In this document: positions 42,255-48,663 of the stretch, piece by piece
Numbering within the stretch: position 1 is the stretch's first letter
Layout of the letters: each line of letters begins with the position of its first letter
DNA from: Acidobacteriota bacterium
Lineage (GTDB): Bacteria > Acidobacteriota > Terriglobia > Terriglobales > Acidobacteriaceae
Direction: 5' to 3'
Assembly: GCA_028876335.1 (NCBI GenBank)
Contig: JAGWSG010000069.1
Location: 1 to 48,663 of the forward strand
DNA length: 48,663 nucleotides
Notes under the pieces: model-generated
Databases searched by the model: none
What the model was told of the DNA's origin: nothing
The model's input: only the letters and a program-made list of their open reading frames with translations
Program-made: the position numbers and the translations under genes

Positions 42255-43859
42255 TTACTTGCCCGCCTTCGCGTCAATCTGCCGCTTCAAATCCTGCGCC
42301 TCTCGGCTGCGCGGGTCAAGTTGCAACGCCTGCGCTGCGTTCCTTCCAGCTTCATCCAGATGCCCTGCCGCCAGATCGATACGTCCAAGCACAAGGTAAG
42401 CCTGCACGGTTCCCCCCAGCGCAAGCGACGCTTCCGCCTCTTTTCGCGCAGAAGCCACATCTCCTGCACGTTCTCTTACCGCGGCAAGCCCCGCATGAGC
42501 TTCAGCCAGTGATCCATCGTCCGTCACTGCCTGCTGATACAGCCGCTCTGCCTCCAGAATCAGCCCGCGATTCAGATATTCTTCCGCCTGTGAGCTCAAT
42601 TTCTCAGCCCGCTGGCGTGGGGGCAATTCCGCAAGACGAGCCTCTTCCATCTTGTCCATCATCACCGCCGCCTGCCGGAAAGCTCGTGCATCGAACGTGC
42701 GCACAATACGTTCCAGTGGGTCGGCATGAACATCATCCGCTCCTGCAACCGTTGCCGCTGGCGGAGACTTCCACTCCGCCAGCAAATCCTGCGCTTCGCT
42801 GTCGTTGGGTCGCAGCTTCAGGCTCCGCTGCAGTTCGGCAATCGCATCCGTCTTCAGTCCTCGTCGGTTCAAACTCACAGCCAGATTAAAGTGGTAATCC
42901 GCAACATTCGGATCGGCCGCAAGTGCCTTGCGAAACATCTCCGTTCCATCGTGGCCCTGCCTGCTCTCTGCCACTCCCTCGTTGTTCAGCACTTCGGCCA
43001 GCGGTAAGATCCGGGCCACTTCAGCAAATGCCGTCTCAGCCTGAGGATACTGACCTGAAAATAACAGCGACAGTCCGCGATAGAAACCCGCCTCTAGCGA
43101 CCCGGCATCGTTGCGCCCCACCTTCGCAAAAGCATCTGCGGCCTGCGTGTATTTCTGGCCCGCGTAATCTTCCCGTCCCAGTGCCAGCCACGCCGGCGCA
43201 AAGTCCGGACTCAGCTTCACTGCGGCCTGAAGATGACGCAAACGTTCCGCCTGGTCGGTCTCTGTAATTCCGCGGATATATTGTTCAAACGCACCAAGTC
43301 TTAACCCCCTGCCCGCTGCAACAAATGTCCCTTCATTCCCGCCAAATCCTGGGTCCATCACCTTTGTCAGCTTCCACGCCAGCGAGTCGAAGATATCGAT
43401 CATCGACCGCATGGGGCCGCGCGCCGTCACCGGTGCACTGATCTTCAGGTGCGGCACATCTACCACGCGTGCTTCCGCCACCAGGTCGCCGCCGTCCGTT
43501 ATATAGCTGCCCACCACAATTGAATCCGCGTCTAGCGTCTGCGCCAGTTTCAGCGCACTCGCGCGTGAAGGCTGAAAGCTTTCAGGCAATCCCAGATGAT
43601 CGAGCGCGTACATCCTGTCTGCGCGACTCATCGGTGCAAATCCCGCAGACGCAAATCTGCTGCTCAGAATCTCCGGTGCAGCCTCACGAATCCATTCCAG
43701 GCTCGGCTGCCCCGTGCGGTTGTCAAACGGCAATACCAGCAGTATTCGTCCCTTGCCGCCATTCCCATCATCGTCTGTCTGCGCACACATACTTCGCACG
43801 CCAGACACAAGGCAAGTCACCGCGCAGACCACAAAAATAAACCTGCGCATCTTCTTCAT
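42255..43859 (-). CDS. Exported TPR-repeat protein with CsgG/TolB-like N-domain
   Basis: Protein of about 534 residues. ATG 43859 begins a signal peptide (MRRFIFVVCAVTCLVSGVRS). The first domain (about 35-155) has GRILLVLPFDNRTGQPSLEWI and VGSYITDGGDLVAEARVVD, resembling the CsgG/FlgO or TolB N-terminal fold. Later come tetratricopeptide repeats at about 195-345 (for example LSPDFAPAWLALGREDYAGQK) and at about 430-530 (AEEYLNRGLILEAERLYQQA). It probably assembles or scaffolds envelope proteins in the periplasm. It is placed between a glycosyltransferase and NfeD. No close functional assignment is possible. Confidence 0.78.
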   Translation of the reverse strand: MKKMRRFIFVVCAVTCLVSGVRSMCAQTDDDGNGGKGRILLVLPFDNRTGQPSLEWIREAAPEILSSRFASAGFAPMSRADRMYALDHLGLPESFQPSRASALKLAQTLDADSIVVGSYITDGGDLVAEARVVDVPHLKISAPVTARGPMRSMIDIFDSLAWKLTKVMDPGFGGNEGTFVAAGRGLRLGAFEQYIRGITETDQAERLRHLQAAVKLSPDFAPAWLALGREDYAGQKYTQAADAFAKVGRNDAGSLEAGFYRGLSLLFSGQYPQAETAFAEVARILPLAEVLNNEGVAESRQGHDGTEMFRKALAADPNVADYHFNLAVSLNRRGLKTDAIAELQRSLKLRPNDSEAQDLLAEWKSPPAATVAGADDVHADPLERIVRTFDARAFRQAAVMMDKMEEARLAELPPRQRAEKLSSQAEEYLNRGLILEAERLYQQAVTDDGSLAEAHAGLAAVRERAGDVASARKEAEASLALGGTVQAYLVLGRIDLAAGHLDEAGRNAAQALQLDPRSREAQDLKRQIDAKAGK

Positions 43860-43912
43860 TCGAATTGAAAAGGAGGCCTTCACTACAAATCGATTATAGG
43901 ATGCGTTCCGGC

Positions 43913-45532
43913 TCATTGCTGAGGTGCGCGCGGCCCATCCACCGGCATCCACTTTGCTTCAATCTGACGATTGAAACGAATCACTCCCGCCCACATGCCT
44001 TTGCTATATCCATACCAAACCAGTGTTCCATCCAGCCGCTTGGCAATCACGCGCGCCGGCAAGTCATGATGCAAATCAAAATAAGTCTCAGCAACCGACT
44101 CACCCGCATGTCCCATCAGATAGGGCAATCGTGGAGGATCGTACTTCGTCGAAAATACCAGTGCCGTTGAATACTTCTCCGGCTCCTGTGCCGCACGCTC
44201 AATCTGCGCAGCGGTGAAGTCTTCCAGCGGCACCACCTTAAACGGCTCCTTCACATATCCCAGCTCCGGCTTGGTCAACTCATCGCTCACTGGCCATGCC
44301 GTCAAGACGACTGAGTCCGGATAGCGCTCTTGTAACTGCGCAATCGCCGCCTCATGCAGGCGCACCACCCGCGCGTACTCAAGATTGTCCTCCGGCGCAA
44401 ATCGATAAGGCGGATTCACAAAAATCCCCAGCACAAACGCGCCAGCCGAAAACAACGCCACGCCTCCCCAGTGAGGAACGCGCCGATAGAATGTGCTCAC
44501 CACCAGCAACAGCACCAGCGGATACATCGGCAGCAGATACCGCGTAAGCAGCGCACCACCCAGCACGCTGAAAAGCACCGCATTCATAGCTAGCAGCACA
44601 AATATTTTCCGGAATGGCTTGCTATCTATCCCACTCCGCTCAACTCCACGCCCATCGTCCCGCACAGGCAAAAGTAGCGCAACCAGCGCCATTGCCACCG
44701 GCACAAACAGGTTCATGTGTGCCGTCAGGTGCAGAACACGATAGAACAGCGCCGCGGCAATGCGTGTCCCATTCAGCGTGGCCTCTGCGTTATAGCGCAA
44801 AAAACTAGCGTTCCCCAGGAGAAAGCCCGTCTTCGCGTAGTGCCACGCATACCAGCCCGCCAGCGGAACAACCGGCAACAAAAGCCACGTGACTTCCTTC
44901 CACCGCTCTGCACGTCCGTCCTCCGCTCCGCGCATCGCAGACCATGCATCCAATACCGCCAGCGTCACCGGAATGGCAATTGCCGTTTCCTTGGACAGTG
45001 CCGCCAGCGTAAACCAGATTGCCGCAGCCCATGGCTTGCGGTCCTCCTCCGGTAGCGCATACACCAGACCCCACAACGCGAAAGCTGCGGCAAAGATATC
45101 CGCATGCGCCAGAGTGCTCTGCGCAAACCACACGGGATAAAGTCCCGTGAGTAAAACCGTCCAGAACGCGATTGAAACGCGCCCCGTCAGACGCAGCGCC
45201 AGCCGCCACACACCCAGCAGACCAAGCGCCGCAATCAAAAGCACAGCCTCGCGCGTCACTGCCGGCAGAAAACCAGAGGCCTTCCACCATAGCGCCAGAT
45301 AGACACTCGGCAGCGGTGGATGTGCATTGCTCAGAGTTGTAAACGGAATCAATGAACCCGTACGAAAAAAATCCCACGCCGCCGGAATGTAGTAGCCTGC
45401 CTCATCCCAGTAATAGGGTAGGTTCAACAGCGTCGCGTGGCTCGCATACAGCGCAGCAAAGATGACCGAAAAGATCATCCACGTCGGCAACGGCGCATCT
45501 CTGCGTGGCTGCAGCCATCGTGACAGTTGCAA
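43913..45532 (-). CDS. GT39/ArnT-like membrane glycosyltransferase
   Basis: Polytopic protein of 539 residues using a lipid-linked sugar donor. The first extracytoplasmic loop has YYWDEAGYYIPAAW, the DE motif that marks the GT-C active site, then LSNAHPPLPSVYLALWW, and the family LARxxAxxxA-like helices (LARLTG and AAFALWGLVYALP). A soluble C-terminal part begins after about residue 380. The start is TTG 45532, supported by GAGGAG 6 nt upstream. The target could be lipid A, a protein or a surface polymer. It is in line with the DUF3467 gene upstream and the TPR gene downstream. Confidence 0.85.
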   Translation of the reverse strand: MQLSRWLQPRRDAPLPTWMIFSVIFAALYASHATLLNLPYYWDEAGYYIPAAWDFFRTGSLIPFTTLSNAHPPLPSVYLALWWKASGFLPAVTREAVLLIAALGLLGVWRLALRLTGRVSIAFWTVLLTGLYPVWFAQSTLAHADIFAAAFALWGLVYALPEEDRKPWAAAIWFTLAALSKETAIAIPVTLAVLDAWSAMRGAEDGRAERWKEVTWLLLPVVPLAGWYAWHYAKTGFLLGNASFLRYNAEATLNGTRIAAALFYRVLHLTAHMNLFVPVAMALVALLLPVRDDGRGVERSGIDSKPFRKIFVLLAMNAVLFSVLGGALLTRYLLPMYPLVLLLVVSTFYRRVPHWGGVALFSAGAFVLGIFVNPPYRFAPEDNLEYARVVRLHEAAIAQLQERYPDSVVLTAWPVSDELTKPELGYVKEPFKVVPLEDFTAAQIERAAQEPEKYSTALVFSTKYDPPRLPYLMGHAGESVAETYFDLHHDLPARVIAKRLDGTLVWYGYSKGMWAGVIRFNRQIEAKWMPVDGPRAPQQ

Positions 45533-45621
45533 AGAATACTCCTCTTCGTAAACCAGTTTGCCGCTGGCAGCGCAGAGCTCCGCCTATCGGCACAATCACC
45601 TGCGCAATCAGCGCAAACCGA

Positions 45622-45927
45622 TTAGTTCACTGGCCCCTGCGGAAAGTTTTGATTCTGTGGTTCCAGTGCCAGCGTGCCAAAGGCCTGCTCATACTGCGCC
45701 AGGTTCTGGCCCAGCACGTTCCAAAGCGCCTTGGCCTGTTGTGGACTAAGGTAGATCGCCTGGTGGTTGCGGATAGTCACCTTATCCGGGCTGTCACTCG
45801 AGGCAAGACCAAAAACAAGCTGAAAATCCCAGACGCTCACGCGCACCTGCACGCTGTTGGCATAGGTCTCGCGATAGTCGTCAGCCTGCTCCAGATTCAT
45901 TTGCGGTTGTTGCGGGGTCGGACTCAT
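45622..45927 (-). CDS. DUF3467 family protein
   Basis: Small protein of 101 residues. The DUF3467 core reads YRETYANSVQVRVSVWDFQLVFG and then IYLSPQQAKALWNVLGQNLAQYEQAFG, a beta-sheet-rich fold with a long C-terminal helix. GGAAG lies 4 nt upstream of the ATG. The function of the family is unknown. It is the first gene of the minus-strand run ending with the SPOR protein and is divergent from the rhamnogalacturonyl hydrolase. Confidence 0.85.
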   Translation of the reverse strand: MSPTPQQPQMNLEQADDYRETYANSVQVRVSVWDFQLVFGLASSDSPDKVTIRNHQAIYLSPQQAKALWNVLGQNLAQYEQAFGTLALEPQNQNFPQGPVN

Positions 45928-45987
45928 GATTCTTCCAGCTTATCCTGCTCGCAGTCGCTCCGGCTTGCGTCCCCGTCGCAAATTTAA

Positions 45988-45999
45988 TGACGAACGTCA
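45988..45999. promoter_or_regulatory. Short palindrome TGACGAACGTCA, candidate operator
   Basis: Two 5-nt half-sites with a 2-nt spacer lie within the divergent intergenic region between DUF3467 and the GH105 gene. AT-rich flanks (AATTTAA and ATTT) extend it weakly. It is the only clear dyad in this region. Confidence 0.3.
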
Positions 46000-46112
46000 A
46001 TTTCCCCAATAACCCGGCGTACCGCTCTCCGCAATACATGCACTTCAAATCCAAGACATACCCCGCTGATTCTGATACAAACCTTGTGTTAAGTCAGTAA
46101 TAGGTGTGCATC

Positions 46113-48053
46113 ATGTTTATTCCTCACAGGACTCGCCAATTTTTCTCGATTGCCCTTCTTGCTTTCACAGCCGTCTTCGTGATGGATACCACTGCGGCTA
46201 CCCATGCGCAGTCAAATTTTCTCTCCGTCAAAGTGGCCAACGCGGCCATGCAACGTTGGCCCAACGGCCATATCGCGTCCGCCGGCCAGACTAACCAATG
46301 GAATTACCCCCTCGGAATTCTGCTCCAGGGCATGGATGCCGTCTGGTTCAATACGGCTGACCCGCGCTTCTACCATTACGTCAAAGACTCGGTCGATTCT
46401 TTCGTAGATAAGGATGGGACCATCGCCACCTATGACGCGAACCGGTCCTCGCTTGAGCAGATTCTCCTCGGACGCCAGCTCCTTGAGCTTTACGGGGTCA
46501 CTGAGAAAGAGAATTACTTCCTCGCCGCAAAAAAACTCCACGATCAACTCATCGCTCAGCCCAAAACCTCGGGCGGCGGCTTCTGGCGATCAAAGTCCGC
46601 AACCAATCAGATGGGGCTCGGCGACATGTACATGGCTGGCCCATTCCTCGCGCAGTACGCTGCAACCTTTCAACAGCCCAGTGACTTCGACCTCGTCACG
46701 CGTCAGTTCGTCCTCATGGATAAACACGCACGCGACCCTGAATCGGGCCTCCTCTATCACGCATGGGACCAAGACAAAAAGCAGGCCTGGGCTGACAAGA
46801 TAACCGGCCATTCGCCCACGCTCTGGTCACGTAGCAATGGCTGGTATCTCATGGCGCTCGTCGACACGCTGCCGTACTACCCGGCAAATAATCCCGGCCG
46901 CGCAAAACTCCTCGAAATCCTCCAGCAAACCGCCGCCGCAGTCGCGCGCGCGCAGGACCCTCACAGCGGCCTCTGGTACCAGGTGCTCGACAGACCCGGA
47001 GACAAGGGCAACTATCTCGAATCCTCGTCCTCGTCCATGTTCACCTATGCGTTCGAAAAGGCCATTCGCCTTGGCTACTTGCCGCGCCGCTATCAGGCCA
47101 ACGCCGACCGTGCCTGGACCGGCATTCAGAAGCACTTCGTTCAGTCCGGCCCCGCTGACTCCCTTACACTTACCGACACAGCCCCTTCCGTTGGTCTCGG
47201 CGGTTCATCCAATGTCAAAGGCTCTTACGCTGACTACACTTCCGCTCCAGCCCTCACGAATGACCCAAAGGGCGTCGGAGCATTCCTGCTTGCCTCCACG
47301 GAAATGGAAAATGCCAAAGACGGCTTCAAGGGACTCGGTAAAACCATCCTGCTTGACGCCTGGTACAACAGTCAGACGCACAAAAACGCAGCAGGGCAAA
47401 ACGTTCTCTACCACTACAAGTGGAACGATCTAAGTAACAATGGTTACTGGCTGCTCGGCCGCATGTTCCGCAATCGCGGCGTCAAAACCGAAACCCTCAC
47501 CACCGCTCCCACAACTGAAAAGCTCAAAGAAGCAGATTTCTATCTCATCGTCTCGCCCGACAATACCGCCAAAAATCCCCACCCGCATTACATGACAGAA
47601 ACCGATGCCGCGCAGATCGCAGCATGGGTCCACAACGGCGGCATCCTTATCCTCATGGAGAACGACCGCGATAACGCCGACATTCCCCACCTCGATCTGC
47701 TCGCCGACAAATTCGGCCTACACTTCAACAACGTTCTGACTCACCACGTCATCGGCCGCCAGCATGACATGGGTAAGATGCTCCTCACCAAACCAGAAGG
47801 CTTCTTCACCCAGCCTCATCAGCTGTTTATGAAAGACACATGTTCGCTCACCCTCTCCGGTAATGCAAAGCCGCTGCTCACGTGGAATGGTGACATCCTC
47901 ATGGCCACGGCACGCTACGGCAAGGGCACCGTCGTCGCCGTCACTGACCCATGGATCTACAACGAATACACTGATGGCCGAAACCTCGAAAAAGGCTACG
48001 ACAATTTTGCTGGTGGGCAGGAGTTCATCCACTGGCTTCTTCAGCAGCCATAA
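46113..48053 (+). CDS. Unsaturated rhamnogalacturonyl hydrolase (GH105) with extra C-terminal domain
   Basis: Secreted hydrolase of about 646 residues that removes the unsaturated uronic acid from rhamnogalacturonan fragments made by lyases. A signal peptide ends at ATHAQ. The N-terminal (alpha/alpha)6 barrel (about 36-430) shows QWNYPLGILLQGM, GLGDMYMAGPFLAQYA with the catalytic Asp D171 (equivalent to YteR D143), and SRSNGWYLMAL. After NGYWLLGRMF a second domain of about 200 residues follows (WVHNGGILILMENDRDN and ARYGKGTVVAVTDPWIYN), which resembles DUF4350/GATase-like folds. ATG 46113 is used; GTG 46104 is also possible. It is followed 32 nt downstream by kduI. Confidence 0.87.
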   Translation: MFIPHRTRQFFSIALLAFTAVFVMDTTAATHAQSNFLSVKVANAAMQRWPNGHIASAGQTNQWNYPLGILLQGMDAVWFNTADPRFYHYVKDSVDSFVDKDGTIATYDANRSSLEQILLGRQLLELYGVTEKENYFLAAKKLHDQLIAQPKTSGGGFWRSKSATNQMGLGDMYMAGPFLAQYAATFQQPSDFDLVTRQFVLMDKHARDPESGLLYHAWDQDKKQAWADKITGHSPTLWSRSNGWYLMALVDTLPYYPANNPGRAKLLEILQQTAAAVARAQDPHSGLWYQVLDRPGDKGNYLESSSSSMFTYAFEKAIRLGYLPRRYQANADRAWTGIQKHFVQSGPADSLTLTDTAPSVGLGGSSNVKGSYADYTSAPALTNDPKGVGAFLLASTEMENAKDGFKGLGKTILLDAWYNSQTHKNAAGQNVLYHYKWNDLSNNGYWLLGRMFRNRGVKTETLTTAPTTEKLKEADFYLIVSPDNTAKNPHPHYMTETDAAQIAAWVHNGGILILMENDRDNADIPHLDLLADKFGLHFNNVLTHHVIGRQHDMGKMLLTKPEGFFTQPHQLFMKDTCSLTLSGNAKPLLTWNGDILMATARYGKGTVVAVTDPWIYNEYTDGRNLEKGYDNFAGGQEFIHWLLQQP

Positions 48054-48085
48054 CAGCACCTGAAACATAGTTCGGAGCACGTTTC

Positions 48086-48663
48086 ATGAAGACCTGTCTA
48101 AGCACTGATATCGTTCGCTATCGCACCATGCCCGCGCGTGAACTACGCCAATCTTTCCTGCTCGATGCGCTCTGCGTTCCAGGCGAATTACAACTCGCCT
48201 ATGTCGAGTCAGACCGCGCAGTAGTGGGCTTTGCGTCTCCACTCGAGAAAACCATTCCCCTTCCCTCATTCCCACAACTCCGCGCAGACCATTTTCTTGA
48301 GCGCCGCGAACTGGGCGCCCTCAACATCGGCGGACACGGCACCATCCTCGTCGACGGTCAGGCTTACGCAATCGACAATCTCGACTGCCTCTACCTCGGT
48401 CGCGGCGTAAGGCAAGTCGAATTTACATCCAAGGATCCCGCAAATCCCGCTGTCTACTATCTACTCAGCTATCCAGCGCACGCGGCGCATCCCACCACAC
48501 TCGTCCGCAAGGCTGACGCTTCCCCCATGGACCTCGGCTCGCAGGACAACGCCAATCAGCGTACCGTCTTCAAGTACATCCACATGGCGGGCGCGCAGAG
48601 TTGCCAACTGGTCATGGGCGTCACACATCTCAAAAGCGGAAACGTGTGGAACACCATGCCGCC
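48086..48663 (+). CDS. kduI: 5-keto-4-deoxyuronate isomerase, 3' end missing
   Basis: Converts 4-deoxy-L-threo-5-hexosulose uronate (from pectin lyase products) to 2,5-diketo-3-deoxy-gluconate. The visible 192 codons match E. coli KduI from the N-terminus: ELRQSFLLDALCVPGEL, FLERRELGALNIGGHGTILVDG, LYLGRGVRQVEF, then QDNANQRTVFKYIH, CQLVMGVTHLKSGN and WNTMP, the start of the metal-binding cupin block. The right edge of the window cuts it. GGAG lies 9 nt before the ATG. The preceding GH105 enzyme produces its substrate, so the two are a catabolic unit. Confidence 0.96.
   Translation, partial: MKTCLSTDIVRYRTMPARELRQSFLLDALCVPGELQLAYVESDRAVVGFASPLEKTIPLPSFPQLRADHFLERRELGALNIGGHGTILVDGQAYAIDNLDCLYLGRGVRQVEFTSKDPANPAVYYLLSYPAHAAHPTTLVRKADASPMDLGSQDNANQRTVFKYIHMAGAQSCQLVMGVTHLKSGNVWNTMP

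Noticed and set aside
1..48663. CRISPR array, tRNA, rRNA, insertion sequence or prophage
   Set aside because: No regularly spaced repeats, cloverleaf-like sequence, transposase or phage structural gene was seen in reading through the window; a covariance-model search was not possible.

Overview
The window looks like chromosomal DNA of a soil Acidobacteriota (Terriglobales/Acidobacteriaceae type). This is inferred from the mix of plant-polysaccharide enzymes, Tat-exported hydrolases, a 4Fe-4S/siroheme reductase next to a fused CysG, stomatin/NfeD genes, moderate-to-high GC and frequent TTG/GTG starts with good Shine-Dalgarno sites. No phage, insertion sequence, CRISPR array, rRNA or tRNA was seen. 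Both ends cut genes: a GH3 glycosidase on the left and kduI on the right.

Layout. 1-2.9 kb: end of a GH3 beta-glucosidase with an intrinsic terminator, a gene-poor stretch, and a small SRPBCC protein. 2.9-7.8 kb: a LytTR/His_kinase two-component pair divergent from a large Tat-exported PhoD-like phosphatase. 7.9-8.3 kb: panD. 8.4-16.3 kb (minus): an apparent operon of outer-membrane factor, adaptor, RND pump, OmpR regulator and sensor kinase. 16.4-19.9 kb (minus): L-rhamnonate catabolism (lactonase-like amidohydrolase, MFS carrier, rhmD). 20.1-28.1 kb (minus): a compact run of L,D-transpeptidase, an unlisted 56-aa protein, an SPFH protein, an unknown exported protein, an orphan solute-binding protein, an NtrY-like kinase and a sigma54-type regulator. 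28.3-31.6 kb (plus): sulfite/nitrite reductase and cysG behind a structured leader. 31.7-35.2 kb: methylthioadenosine phosphorylase, a PfkB kinase and a membrane glycosyltransferase. 35.3-39.3 kb: dapF-like, ldcA, mpl, plsC. 39.3-45.9 kb (minus): DUF3467, GT39-like transferase, TPR protein, NfeD, slipin, SPOR protein. 46.1-48.7 kb (plus): unsaturated rhamnogalacturonyl hydrolase and kduI.

How the genes fit together. The GH3, GH105, kduI and rhamnonate genes point to use of plant cell-wall pectin and rhamnogalacturonan. The ldcA/mpl pair points to murein recycling. The SPFH, NfeD, LDT and SPOR genes point to envelope maintenance.

The strongest candidate for something undescribed is the leader at 28361-28497. 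A 17-codon frame with six cysteine codons within ten residues is followed by a GC-rich hairpin with a U-run, all upstream of the reductase and cysG. This is the layout of a cysteine-responsive transcription attenuator. Second come the transpeptidase-to-sigma54-regulator operon with its 56-aa gene and permease-less binding protein, and a DapF homologue whose second catalytic cysteine is replaced by serine.
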